Part shown: in pieces, positions 28,394 to 38,668 of the stretch | Layout of the letters: the number at the start of each line of letters is the position of its first letter | Position numbering within the stretch: the first letter of the stretch is position 1 | Assembly: GCF_013408795.1 (NCBI RefSeq) | Contig: NZ_JACCCC010000001.1 | Location: 4,402,001 to 4,466,000 of the forward strand | Length of the DNA: 64,000 nucleotides | Direction: 5' to 3' | Origin: Spinactinospora alkalitolerans | Lineage (GTDB): Bacteria > Actinomycetota > Actinomycetes > Streptosporangiales > Streptosporangiaceae | Position numbers and translations under genes: made by a program | The notes under the pieces: model-generated | What the model saw: the letters and a program-made list of their open reading frames with translations, nothing else | Databases searched by the model: none | Told to the model about the DNA's origin: nothing

Positions 28394-29517
28394 CCTCAGC
28401 ATCCTGGAGCGATCTTCCTCTGAAGAAAGTTATCAAGCTCAAACGTGGTTTTGATCTGGCTACCAACAAGAGGGCTCCTGGGATCTTCCCTGTCGTAGGC
28501 GCAGCTGGCATAAGTGGTTGGCATAGCGAAGGCCCAATCAAAGGGCCAGGCGTGGTCTTAGGGCGCGCTGGCGCTTCGATGGGTGTTGCCACTTACGTTA
28601 CACAAGATTTCTGGCCACTAAATACTTCTCTATTTGTTGAAGACTTCCTAGGAAACAACCCACGCTTCATCTACAGCATGCTCCGCTGTATAGATTTTTC
28701 CGGCTACAACTCTGGAGCCGCCCAGCCTATGTTGAACCGGAATTATATTAGATCGGTCACTGTCACAGTCCCACCGATTAGCGAGCAAGATAAGATTGCG
28801 TCGCTACTCGGCGCACTGGACGACAAGATCGCGGTCAACGAGCGGATCGCTGACAGCTCACGTCAGCTTGCCTTGTCTCTCTTCGAGAAGGACACACTAA
28901 GGTCTGGCAGGACTACCACTGTCTCTGCCATCAGTTCGCTACTGACCCGGGGCGGAACTCCGAAGTACACGGACGACGATCAGCAGTTGACAGTCGTCAA
29001 CCAGAAGTGCGTGAGAGGCGGACGGGTCGACCTTTCACCATCGCGTAAGACACTTCGCGAAAAGGTGCGCCCGGAAAGGGTTCTCCAGTCCGGCGATGTA
29101 TTGGTGAACTCAACCGGCGTTGGAACTCTCGGGCGAGTTTCCTTGTGGACACACGACGTAGAGGCAACTTGCGATACGCATGTGACCATCGTTCGCATAA
29201 ATGAAGCCGTTATTCCACAGATCATCGGCGCACTCGCGCTTCTGCGCTCTCAAAGTGAGATTGAACGCCTCGGCGAAGGAAGCACCGGTCAGACCGAACT
29301 TAGTCGGGCCAAGCTGGGGTCTTTCTCCCTCCAGGTTCCCGAAGAGATGTCCTGGCCTCGCCTGGCGGACGACATTCAGGCTCTGGAACGCTCCGGAGAC
29401 CATGCGCTTCGCGAAAACCACACCCTCGCCGCCCTCCGTGACACTCTCCTCCCCAAGCTGATCTCCGGGGAGCTCCGGATCAAGGACGCCGAGCGCGAGG
29501 GCTCCGACGCGGTCTGA
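28390..29517 (+). CDS. hsdS: Type I restriction-modification system, specificity subunit
   Basis: A 375-residue HsdS with two target recognition domains (about 1-140 and 175-315), each followed by a conserved helix ([23 protein letters not shown] and [21 protein letters not shown]). It determines the DNA sequence recognised by both the methylase and the nuclease. Base composition of the recognition-domain part (about 28430-29350) is visibly AT-richer than hsdM and hsdR, suggesting exchange of recognition domains. The recognised site cannot be predicted by eye. Confidence 0.95.
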
Positions 29518-29657
29518 CTCCTGCCCCTGCCTCTCTACTCCGCTCCACCCGTCGGAGCGCACGTCCCCAGCGCCCCGGCACACACCCCACCCCCACCATC
29601 CCTCCTCATCCCCCAATCCCCATCCCCACCCGCTGGCGCGACCGTCGAAGGAGACCG

Positions 29658-32600
29658 ATGATGAGCCAGTACCCCGATGACGCTCTCTCCGCCCTCCCCG
29701 ACTACCCCCGCGATCCCGATGAGGCCCAGTGGGAGGCCTGGGCCCTGGAGTGGCTGGCCGAGCCGTGCGGGTGGGAGCACGTTCCCGGCCACGAGCTCGC
29801 CCCGCGTCGCGATGGGTCCGGGGAGCGGCGGGCCTGGGACGACCTCCTCCTCCCCAAGCGCCTGGCCGCCGCCGTCACCCGGATCAACCCGCAGCTGCCC
29901 GCCGACGCCGTGGCCGAGGTCGTCGAGGAGTTCGCCAAGCGTGAGAGCGCCGACCCGTTCCACGAGTTCCACCGCCTGCACACCCTCATCACCAAAGGCG
30001 TGAAGGTGGAGGTCACCGACCCCGACAGCGGGCAGACCGTCACCGAGACCGCCTGGGCGCTGGACTTCACCGCCCCGCACGCCAACGAGTTCCTCGCCGC
30101 GAGCCAGGTCACCGTCAAGGACCCCGCCGGCGGCTCCTCGCGGACCCGCACCCGGCGGCTGGACGTGGTCGGCTACGTCAACGGGCTCCCGCTGGCCGTG
30201 TTCGAGCTGAAGGCCGCCGGCGCCACCGACGGCAGCCGCGAGGCGCACGCCCAGCTGCACACCTACCGGGACGAGTACGGCGCGACCGCGCTCGCCCCCG
30301 TCGCCTTCGCCGTGGCCTCCGACGGCATCACCGCCCGCGTCGGAACCCTGCACACCCCCTGGGAGCACATGGCCCCGTGGGACGTCGACGAGGAGGGCGA
30401 CCCGATCGCGCTGGCGACCGACCGCGACGACGAGTCCCGGCCCACCGCGCTGGAGACCCTCGTCGCCGGGGTGTTCGCCCCGGTCCGGTTCCTGGACCTG
30501 CTGGAGAACTTCCTCGCGTTCTCCCGGGACAACGGCAACGCGGTCGACACCGTCCGGCTGGCAAAGGCCCACCAGTACAAAGCGGTCAACGAGGCGATCA
30601 GCGCCACCGTGACCGCCGTGGCCGGTGACGGCCGGATCGGCGTCGTCTGGCACACCCAGGGCTCCGGCAAGAGCAAGGAGATGGAGTTCTACGCCGCGAA
30701 GGCGCTAAAGCACCCCGCGCTGCGCAACCCCACCATCGTCGTCCTCACCGACCGCCTGGACCTGGACAACCAGCTTTACACCGGCTTCGCGGCCTCCGAC
30801 CTGCTGCCCGAGGAGCCGCAGCAGGCGGAGCGGACCGAGCAGCTGAGCCACCTGCTGGAGCGACCCTCCGGCGGGATCGTGTTCTCCACGCTGCAGAAGT
30901 TCCGGGTCTCCAAGGAGGAGAAGGAGGCCGGGCTCGACCATCGGGTGCTGACCACCCGGCGCAACGTCGTCGTCATCGTGGACGAGGCGCACCGCAGCCA
31001 CTACGGCCTGCTCGAAGGCTTCGCCAAGAACCTGCGCGACGCGCTGCCCAACGCCGCCTACATCGCCTTCACCGGCACCCCGATCTCCGAGGACGACCGC
31101 AACACCCGTTCGGTCTTCGGCGACTACATCGACGTCTACGACCTGTCCCGGGCCGTGCGCGACGGCGCGACCGTGCGGGTCTACTACGAGAACCGGCACA
31201 TCCCCGTCTCCCTGCCCAAGGACATCGACCCCGAGCTGCTGGACGGCCGCGCCGAGGAGCTCACCGCCGACCTGGACGAGGAGGAACGCAAGCGCGCCGG
31301 CCGCGCCCTGGCCGCCTACGAGGACGTGGTGGGGGCACCGGACCGGATCGAACGGCTCGCCGCCGACATCGTGGCCCACTGGGAACGGCGCCGCGAGGAG
31401 ATGCGCAAGCTGCTGACCACCACCGGCGATCATCCCCGCCCCGTCCCCGGCAAGGCGATGATCGTGGGCCTGAGCAGACGGATCTGCGCCGAGCTGTACG
31501 CGGCGATCACCAGGCTGCGGCCGTCCTGGCACTCCGACGACGACGCGACGGGCACCATCAAGTGCGTCTACACCGGTGACGCCGCCGACCGGCAGCCGGT
31601 CCGGGAGCACGTCCGCACTCCGGGGCAGATCAAGGCGATCCAGCGGCGGGCGACCGACCCGGAGGACGAGCTGGAGCTGGTGATCGTCCAGTCGCTGTGG
31701 CTGACCGGGTTCGACTCCCCTCCCCTGCACACCCTCTACCTGGACAAGCCGATGCGCGACGCGGCGCTGATGCAGGCGATCGCCCGGGTGAACCGCCGCT
31801 TCGGGGAGAAGCCGGCCGGACTGGTGGTGGACTTCCTCGGCATCGCCGACCGGCTGACCGAGGCGCTGGCCAAGTACACCCTCACCGACCAGCGGGAGAA
31901 GCCGATCGGCGAGGCGGTAGAGGAGGCCGTCACGCTGGTCAAGCAACAGCACCACATCCTCGACGGGATGCTGCACGGCCTGAACTGGCGGGTCAAGCGC
32001 GACTCCGGCAGGCCCAAGGCGTTCTTGAACGCGGTTCTCGACGCCGTGGACTTCCTCAAGCGGCCCGAGCCGGATCTGGAGGAGGGCAAACCGACGCTGG
32101 TCCAGCGGTTCACCGACCACGCGCGCAAGCTGTCCCGGGCGTTCTCCCTGTGCCCGACCGAGGCGGATCTGCGACCGCTCCTGCCCGACCTGGAGTTCTT
32201 CGAGTCGGTGCGGCGCTACCTCGGCAAGCTCAGCGCCGAGGAGAAGGCGGCCCGCGGGATGGCCTCGGCCGCCGACGTGGAGCTGGCGATCCGCCAGCTC
32301 ACCGCCGGTGCCGTCGCCGCCGACGAGGTCGTGGACATCTACGAGGCGGCGGGGTTGGAGAAGCCGGACCTGTCCCACCTGGACGAGGACTTCATCCGCA
32401 GGCTGAAGGAGAGCAGCCGCCCCAACCTGGCGATCGAGGCGCTGCGCCGGGCGATCGAGCGCGAGGTCAAGGCGGTGTACCCGCACAACGTCGTCAAGCA
32501 GGAGGGGTTCATCGAGAAGCTGATGAAGACGATGAACCGCTACACCAACGGAGCGCTCACCGCCGCCGCGGTCATCGCCGAACTGGTGGAGTTCGCCAAG

Positions 32601-32927
32601 GAGGTCTCCGCCGACCGGGGGCGCGCCGCCGAACTCGGCCTGGACGAGGACGAGCTCGCCTTCTACGACGCGGTCGCGCAGAACGAGTCCGCAGTGCGGG
32701 AACTCGGCGACGGCAAACTTGCCGTGATCGCCCGCGACCTGGTGAAGCGGGTCAAGGAGGACGCGTCCGTGGACTGGTCGCAGCGTATACAGGTCAAGGC
32801 GCTGCTGCGCAGCAAGGTCAAGCGGCTGCTGAAGAAGCACGGCTACCCGCCGGACGCCCAGGAGTCGGCCGTCGACCAGGTGCTGTTCCAGGCCGAGTCC
32901 TACGCCGAGTACTGGAGCTCCCGCTGA
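29658..32927 (+). CDS. hsdR: Type I restriction-modification system, nuclease/translocase subunit
   Basis: A 1,089-residue HsdR. The PD-(D/E)xK nuclease motif is RRLDVVGYVNGLPLAVFELK (about residues 166-185). The SF2 helicase has Walker A HTQGSGKSKEM (about 331-341) and VDEAHRSHYG (about 440). The conserved ARVNRRF motif VI and a C-terminal helical HsdM-contact region follow. All key residues appear intact, so the system looks functional. The ATG at 29658 or the next codon (29661) follows GAAGGAG. It is separated from hsdS by a 140-base C-rich gap and ends at a strong terminator. Confidence 0.97.
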   Translation: MMSQYPDDALSALPDYPRDPDEAQWEAWALEWLAEPCGWEHVPGHELAPRRDGSGERRAWDDLLLPKRLAAAVTRINPQLPADAVAEVVEEFAKRESADPFHEFHRLHTLITKGVKVEVTDPDSGQTVTETAWALDFTAPHANEFLAASQVTVKDPAGGSSRTRTRRLDVVGYVNGLPLAVFELKAAGATDGSREAHAQLHTYRDEYGATALAPVAFAVASDGITARVGTLHTPWEHMAPWDVDEEGDPIALATDRDDESRPTALETLVAGVFAPVRFLDLLENFLAFSRDNGNAVDTVRLAKAHQYKAVNEAISATVTAVAGDGRIGVVWHTQGSGKSKEMEFYAAKALKHPALRNPTIVVLTDRLDLDNQLYTGFAASDLLPEEPQQAERTEQLSHLLERPSGGIVFSTLQKFRVSKEEKEAGLDHRVLTTRRNVVVIVDEAHRSHYGLLEGFAKNLRDALPNAAYIAFTGTPISEDDRNTRSVFGDYIDVYDLSRAVRDGATVRVYYENRHIPVSLPKDIDPELLDGRAEELTADLDEEERKRAGRALAAYEDVVGAPDRIERLAADIVAHWERRREEMRKLLTTTGDHPRPVPGKAMIVGLSRRICAELYAAITRLRPSWHSDDDATGTIKCVYTGDAADRQPVREHVRTPGQIKAIQRRATDPEDELELVIVQSLWLTGFDSPPLHTLYLDKPMRDAALMQAIARVNRRFGEKPAGLVVDFLGIADRLTEALAKYTLTDQREKPIGEAVEEAVTLVKQQHHILDGMLHGLNWRVKRDSGRPKAFLNAVLDAVDFLKRPEPDLEEGKPTLVQRFTDHARKLSRAFSLCPTEADLRPLLPDLEFFESVRRYLGKLSAEEKAARGMASAADVELAIRQLTAGAVAADEVVDIYEAAGLEKPDLSHLDEDFIRRLKESSRPNLAIEALRRAIEREVKAVYPHNVVKQEGFIEKLMKTMNRYTNGALTAAAVIAELVEFAKEVSADRGRAAELGLDEDELAFYDAVAQNESAVRELGDGKLAVIARDLVKRVKEDASVDWSQRIQVKALLRSKVKRLLKKHGYPPDAQESAVDQVLFQAESYAEYWSSR

Positions 32928-32932
32928 CGGCA

Positions 32933-32964
32933 GGGCCCGCCCGAAAACGGGCGGGCCCCTTTTT
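32933..32964 (+). terminator. Rho-independent terminator after hsdR
   Basis: GGGCCCGCCCG-AAAA-CGGGCGGGCCC forms a perfect 11-bp stem with a tetraloop, followed by CTTTTT, six bases after the hsdR stop. Confidence 0.95.
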
Positions 32965-33508
32965 CATCGGTCGCCCGATACGGACACGCCCACGCCTACC
33001 GTTCTCCGCAGAGCTCCTCAGCCCATTCCGGGGCGACCTTCTGGAGTTCGCCGACCCGCAGACGTCCACTCCCGTCTTCTTCCCACTGAGTTCTGCAAAA
33101 ATTGTGTGGCGCGCCCGGCGGTCTGGCGGCCGCGGTCTGCTGCTGCGGCCCTGCCTCAATGCCGGGCGGCAGGCGGTCTTGTCGGAACGATCGTGCTGTT
33201 TTTGCCACCGGAGCCGGGTGAACATGGCAAAAGCAGCATGATCGTCGCGCGAGGAGACACGGCGCGCGCCCTTCACGCCATCCCGGGCCCACCACCGCCC
33301 TTGGCGCCGCTTTTCCAGTGAAGACCACCGCCACCCGGCCGACCACAGGGCCGCACAGCAGATCGTGGCCGCCCGAACAACCCGAGCTGCCTGATCACCC
33401 GCCCCCACGCAACATTGAAGAGCCAATGCCGTGGAGTTCAGAGTTGGGTGGTGTTTGTCTAGGGACGTGGAGGTCCAGGGCTCCCTCAGCCGGAGCCTGC
33501 GGGGTCGG

Positions 33509-33645
33509 GCTGTCGTCAGCGCGCAGCGTCTGGCGACACGAAAGGTCGCGGTACCGGCGCTTGTGCAGTCCTGTGGCCGGGCTCTGGCGCGCAAAAGGCT
33601 GAGCGCGACCTTCCGCGCGGCCAGCGCTGGCGCGCTGACCGCAGC
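33509..33645. repeat. Repeat family R1, copy C (complete inverted-repeat element)
   Basis: Left arm 33509-33550 (GCTGTCGTCAGCGCGCAGCG...) and right arm 33604-33645 are imperfect 42-base inverted repeats around a 53-base centre. The element lies in the roughly 980-base gap between the hsdR terminator and the SMC-like gene. It matches copy D at 37685. I see no transposase frame inside it. Confidence 0.8.
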
Positions 33646-33790
33646 ATTCTCAGCTGTGCTCGGCCACAGGGAGCCCTCTCGGCCACCGGCTTGCCCTCGA
33701 CCCGCGGACCTTGACTTCACGGCATTGATTGAAAAGCTCCGCAGGGCCCTTTTCACACATCCGAGAAAACGGACGTGAGTACAATATCTA

Positions 33791-33810
33791 CTGATAAGGG
33801 GCCTTACCAA
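33791..33810 (+). promoter_or_regulatory. 20-bp palindromic site, copy 2
   Basis: These 20 bases are identical to 24329-24348. The site lies 137 bases before the SMC-like ATPase start and follows TACAATATCTA, a possible promoter region. Confidence 0.6.
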
Positions 33811-33946
33811 GAATAGATGATGCATATAAGGTCGAGAGCTGCTTTTCTGGTCACACCGCAGAGGCAGCGGCGATCCCCACGAGTCAGCGCCGCACTCCCC
33901 TCAGAGGTCCATGCAGCACTTCCCTTTCATCTGCTTGGAGACCGAA

Positions 33947-36326
33947 GTGACCCAATCCGCCACCCCCTCCGAAAAGCCGCGCGCAGGCGCGCTGCGCGAC
34001 CTCCTCGAAGCCAGGCTCGCCGACTCCGGCCTGGCCCCCGGCGCCCGGAAGCTCCTTCTCGACGCGTTCGAGGAAGAGGCCGGGCCCTCCATCGCACCGA
34101 AGACGGCGTATCTGAAATCGGTGGCGGTGCGGGGCTTCCGCGGCATCGGAGAGCACTGCCGCCTCGACATCGCTCCCAAGCCCGGTCTCACACTGGTCAC
34201 CGGGCCCAACGGTTCCGGGAAGTCGAGCTTCGCCGAAGGCATCGAGATCGCTCTCACCGGCGACAACGCGCGGTGGAAGTCCCGGTCCGACATCTGGCGG
34301 CGCAGCTGGCGCAATCTCCACCACAACGGGGACCCTCAGGTGGAGGTCGAGCTGTTCCTCCCCGGCGACGCCGAAGCCGCCACCGTCCACCGTGCCTGGC
34401 AGGGCGAAGACGTCGCCGACTCCCGGGCCGAGCTCCGGTCCTCCTCGGGTACGACCACTCTGTCCTCACTCGGCTGGGAGCAGGGCCTCAGCCTGTACCG
34501 GCCGTTCCTTTCCTACTCCGAACTCGGCCAGATCATCAGCGGCCGCCCCAGCGACATGTACGACGCGGTCGCCACCATTCTCGGTCTTGAGGCACTCTCC
34601 ACCGCGGACAAGCGGCTGCGCGAGCGCGCCAAGCGGCTTGACACCGCGGTCAAGCAGGTCAACGCCGAGAAACCCGGGCTGATCGAGGAACTGAGCGCGC
34701 TGGACGACCCCCGCGCCCGCGAGGCCGTCGACGCACTCACCGGGCACAAGCCGGATCCGGGCACTTCTCACCGGACGGCACGCCCCCGACGACGGGCGGC
34801 TGGCGATGCTGCGTCGGCTCAGCGAGCTGAGCGGCCCCGCCCCGGAGGCCGTGGCGGCCGCGGTGGAACGCCTGCGGGCCGCCGTCCGCGCGGTGGCCGG
34901 CGTCCGCGACTCCTCTGGTGAGACCGCCCGGCAGCGCGCCGACCTGCTGGAGCGCGCACTGTCCTACCACCGCCGCCACCCCGATGAGCTCGCGTGCCCG
35001 GTCTGCGGGAGCGCCGACCGGCTCGATGCGGTGTGGGCGGAACAGACCGTCGAGCAGGTCGCGCTTCTGCGGGAGGAGAGCCGCCAGGCCCATGAGGCAC
35101 GGCGCGAACTGGACGCCGCCGCCCAAGCGGCACGGGGGCTGGTGGAGAACCCGCCCGCCTGGCTCCCGGCCGAGCTGTCGGCCGTGTGGCGGAAGTGGGC
35201 GGCCTGCCGATCCCTTGCAGACCCGTCCGATCTCGCCCTCGCGGTCGAGCTCAACGGGATCGAGCTCGCCGAGGCATGCCGGAAGGCCCGCGAGGACGCG
35301 GCCGCGGAGCTGGCCGCCCTGGACGGCGGCTGGTTCGACGCCGCGACCCGGCTCGCGGCCTGGCTCTCGCGCGCCGACGAGGCCGAGGCCGGCCGCGCCG
35401 AGCTGACCGACGCCAAAGCCGCCCGCAAATGGCTCAGGGCGGCCCACGACGACCTGCGCGACGACCGGATGCGGCCGCTCGCCGAGATGTCCCAGCTCTA
35501 CTGGAGCCTGCTGCGCCGGCAGAGCAGCGTGGCGCTCGGCTCCGTCCAGCTGGCTGGAGCGACCAACCAGCGCAGGGTGGTCCTCGATGTCGCCGTCGAC
35601 GACATCGAGGCGCCCGCGCTCGGCGTCATGAGCCAGGGCGAACTGCACTCGCTCGCGCTGTCCCTGTTCCTGCCCCGGGCCGCCTCACCGGAGAGCCCGT
35701 TCAAGTTCCTGGTCATCGACGACCCGGTGCAGTCCATGGATCCCGCGAAGGTCGACGGGCTGGCCAAGGTCCTGGACACGATCGCCGAGACGCGGCAGAT
35801 CGTCGTGTTCACCCACGACACCCGCCTCGCCGACTCGATCCGGTACCAGCGGCTCCCCGCGACCATTCTGGAGGTGACCCGCAAGGAACGGTCCCGGGTA
35901 CACGTCAGCACGGCCACCGACCCCGTTGAGCAGGCACTGCACGAATCCGGGGAGCTGGTCAGGGACAGGGGCGTGACGACCGAGGTGATCTCGCTGGTGC
36001 TGCCCGGGCTCTGCCGGAACGCGCTGGAGGCTGCGTTCCTGGAGCCCGTCTGGCGTCGGCTGCTCCGGGACGGCCATGAGCACGCCAAGATCAACGAGAA
36101 GCTCGGCAAGGCGCGCAAGCTCACCGCCCTGGCCGCTCTGGCCCTGTACGGAGACCCGTGCCGCGCTCCCGAGGTGCTCCCGTACCTGCGGCGAACCTAC
36201 GGGGGGTGGGCCGCCGAACTGGTGGTGGACTGCAACAAGGGCGCGCATGAGTCCGTGGAGATCCCCGATCCCGAGGTCTTCCTCCGCAACACCCGGCGGC
36301 TGGCCAAGGAGGTGCGTGGGCTGTGA
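33947..36326 (+). pseudogene. SMC/Rad50-like AAA ATPase, disrupted by one frameshift
   Basis: The reading frame encodes about 793 codons of an ABC-type ATPase. It has an N-terminal helical region, Walker A TGPNGSGKSSFAEG (about residue 85), a central coiled coil with one CPVCG zinc-hook-like motif, ABC signature MSQGELHSLALSLF, Walker B FKFLVIDDPVQSMDP and a VFTHD switch histidine. A C-terminal helical domain contains NKGAHESVE. Near 34750 the frame changes by +1: the first frame runs into HKPDPGTSHRTARP, while the true continuation is IRALLTGRHAPDDGRLAML. GTG at 33947 follows GGAG; an ATG at 33911 is an alternative. Every core motif is intact, so the break may be recent, a sequencing error or phase-variable. 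Confidence 0.8.
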
Positions 36327-36691
36327 CGGCATCGCCCTCTGAGCTTCTGGCCCGCGCGGACGGCCTGCTCGCCCCGTCCTCGGGCGCCGCGATCGGTGCC
36401 CGCCACCGGGCCGCCGCCTTCCTGCTCCGCCTGGCGCTGGAGGAGGCCCTGCGCCGGTACTGGAGCCGGACCCGCCCGGAGCTGAACGGATGCAGCCCGC
36501 ACGTGCGCTCGCTGTGCCTGGAGTTCTACAGCGGCCCCGGCGCGTCCGGCCGCTGGTCGGCCTCCTGGGGCGTTCTGAGCCGGGCCTGTCACTACCACTC
36601 CTACGGCTTCGCCCCGAGCGCGGCCGAGCTGCGCTCCTGGCGCGAGGAGGTCGCCGAGGTTGTCCAGGCGCTGTCCGACTCCCCGTCGTGA
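36323..36691 (+). CDS. Small helical partner of the SMC-like ATPase, HEPN-like
   Basis: A 122-residue, mostly helical protein. It starts at a GTG overlapping the ATPase stop (GTGA), so the two are a coupled pair. The helix RHRAAAFLLRLALEEALRRYW and the later RACHYHSYGFAPSAAELRSWREEVAEVV resemble HEPN domains. RACHYH fits the R-x4-H ribonuclease motif of that superfamily. If correct, it would be the RNase effector of a two-gene defence module; this is inference from a short motif. No other family is recognised. Confidence 0.6.
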   Translation: MTASPSELLARADGLLAPSSGAAIGARHRAAAFLLRLALEEALRRYWSRTRPELNGCSPHVRSLCLEFYSGPGASGRWSASWGVLSRACHYHSYGFAPSAAELRSWREEVAEVVQALSDSPS

Positions 36692-36886
36692 TGTGGAAAG
36701 ATCCGCATTCCGGCGCGGTCGGTTCACATCCGCCGCTGCGGACCGGGCCACCCGCAGCGGTCGGTCCGGTCCGCTCGGCGGGCCGTCCGGCGTCCGTGCT
36801 GCGGGCGCCGGGCGGGCCTTCCGGAGCCGCTCTCCCCTCAGCAGAAAGGCTGGATCGGGGGCGGAGGGCGCGGGTTTACTTTCGGC

Positions 36887-37589
36887 ATGGAGATCGTCGA
36901 GGTGCTGCCCCGCCTGCGTATGATCACGCCGGACTTCGGTCAGGTCTACGTATAGGACGACGGCGGCGCGCTGACCCTGGTCGACAGCGGTGTGCCCGGT
37001 TCGGCGCCGCTGATCGCCGAGGCGCTGCGGTCGGCGGGCATGGACCCCGACCGGGTCGTCCGGCTGGTCCTCACCCACTCGCACGCCGACCACGCCGGCG
37101 CCGCGGCCGACATCGCCGACCGGGGCGGCGTCGAGGTGGTCGCGCACCGCCTCGACGCACCCGTCATCCGCGGGGCGGTGCCCGAACCCCCCTCCGGTCC
37201 TGACCGACTGGGAGCGCCCCATCCACGAGGGCCTGCCGCCGATCCCGCCCGCACCGCCGTGTCGGGTGGACCGCGAGGTCGACGACGGCGACGTCCTCGA
37301 ATTCGGCGGCGGCGCCCGCGTGCTGTCGATCCCCGGCCACACCGACAGTAGCGTCGCGCTGCACCTCGAAGGCCCCGATGTGCTGTTCACCGGCGACGCG
37401 GTGGCCGACGTCGAGCAGACCGTGCTCGGCGTCTTCAACACCGACCGCGACCGGGCGATCGAATCACTGCACCGGCTCGCCGGGCTGGAGACCTCGACCG
37501 CGTGCTTCGGGCACGGGCCGCCGATCATCGGCGACGCGGCCGCCGCACTGCACGCCGCGGCGGAGGACGCCGCCGACCTCCCCGGCTGA
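36887..37589 (+). pseudogene. Metallo-beta-lactamase-fold hydrolase, nonsense mutation plus frameshift
   Basis: The sequence starts MEIVEVLPRLRMITPDFGQVYV, then has TAG at 36953-36955 where the family has Trp (VYLW/VYVW-DDG...), a likely TGG to TAG change. The frame continues with THSHADHAGAA (zinc ligands) up to a C6 run at about 37187-37192, where one extra base shifts the frame. The rest (VLTDWERPIHEGL, SIPGHTDSSVALHL, LFTGDAVAD) reads on to 37589. Two lesions make loss of function secure. A third reading of the stretch gives no intact alternative. Confidence 0.88.
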
Positions 37590-37684
37590 TCCCGCATCGG
37601 CGGCGGTTCCCTGCTGCCTCAGATCGTTGATGGAGAAGGCGGGGATTGTCTCCAGGCCCTGTTGTGGTCCTGCGGGTCTGGTGA

Positions 37685-37831
37685 GGCTGTTGTCAGGCGC
37701 GAAGCGTCTGGCAACGTGAAAGGGCGCGAGAAGACCGCCGCTCAAGACCACGGCCGCCTGGGGCGGGCGACCGGCCCGAACCGTGCGGCGCGACCTTTCG
37801 CGCCGCCACCGCTGACGCGCTGACGACAGCC
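37685..37831. repeat. Repeat family R1, copy D (complete inverted-repeat element)
   Basis: Left arm 37685-37728 and right arm 37789-37831 are imperfect inverted repeats of about 43 bases with a 60-base centre. The arms are homologous to those of copy C. The element lies between the convergent MBL pseudogene and the HAD hydrolase gene and fills most of that 307-base gap. Confidence 0.8.
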
Positions 37832-37896
37832 TTCCCACGTCATGCGGTGGCGAACGAAAGGATTGTGGCCACAGCTTCCAGTCCCCATCAACGATC

Positions 37897-38595
37897 TCAG
37901 CGGTACAGCATCGCCACCGCTTCGGCCGGGGTCTCGGCGACGGGGTGGCCGGTGGCCTCCAGGCGGGTGCGGCTCATCATGCCGGTGGCGACCAGGATCG
38001 CGTGCGCACCGGCGGCGGTCGCGGCGTGGGCGTCGTCGTCGATGTCGCCGATGAGCACGGTCGCGGCCGGGTCGGCGTCCTGGGCGCGCAGGTGCTCGAC
38101 CAGGTGCTCGGCCTTGGAGTCGTGCTCGGCGTCGTAGCGGCGGCCGTCGACCCTGGTGAAGTGCTCGGTCAGCCCGCGGTCGGCGATCAGCGGCACGAGG
38201 TGGTCGTGGGAGGCCATGGACAGCAGCGACTGGGTGCCGCCGCCGGCGTTCCAGGCGCGCAGCACCTCCAGCACCCCGTCGGCGAGGTCGCAGGAGGGCA
38301 GCAGCCCCTTGTAGTGGTCGTGGTAGGTCGTGTCGATGCGCTGCCAGTCGCCGTCGGTGAGCGGGCGGCCGAGGAGCTCCTCGTAGCAGGGGATGAGCGG
38401 CCTGCGGAAGATCGAGCGCCAGTAGTCCAGGTCGACCGGGTCGCGGCCGAACTCGGCGCAGAGGCGGTTGACCGAGGCCAGGTTGGCGTCGGTGTCGTTG
38501 AGGAGGGTTCCGTTCCAGTCCCAGACGATGTGGGTGACGCCGTTCCTGAGATCGCTGTTCTGGGCCGTGCTCCCGGCCGTCGCGTTGTCTGCCAC
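37897..38595 (-). CDS. HAD-superfamily hydrolase
   Basis: A 232-residue HAD phosphatase. Motif I is VWDWNGTLLND, with the nucleophilic Asp first and Asn in the second-Asp position. A helical cap (about 40-105) follows, then motif II LLSMASHDH and motif III/IV DSKAEHL ... VLIGDIDDDAHAA. It resembles phosphoglycolate-phosphatase-like members; the Asn in motif I is a known variant. GTG at 38595 is the best placed start; the frame extends to 38649 without support. Confidence 0.85.
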   Translation of the reverse strand: MADNATAGSTAQNSDLRNGVTHIVWDWNGTLLNDTDANLASVNRLCAEFGRDPVDLDYWRSIFRRPLIPCYEELLGRPLTDGDWQRIDTTYHDHYKGLLPSCDLADGVLEVLRAWNAGGGTQSLLSMASHDHLVPLIADRGLTEHFTRVDGRRYDAEHDSKAEHLVEHLRAQDADPAATVLIGDIDDDAHAATAAGAHAILVATGMMSRTRLEATGHPVAETPAEAVAMLYR

Positions 38596-38668
38596 GCCCT
38601 GCACTCTATGGGCCCGCGTCCGGCCCGGATCCCGCGGCCCCGCCCCCACCCTGCGCGAAACGGCGACG

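Noticed and set aside
33817-34590. Alternative plus-strand frame at the start of the SMC-like gene
   Set aside because: Arg/Pro-rich, without motifs, while the other frame has Walker A in its proper context.
34740-34760. Programmed frameshift in the SMC-like gene
   Set aside because: No slippery heptamer or downstream pseudoknot could be recognised; a simple indel is more likely, though not proven.
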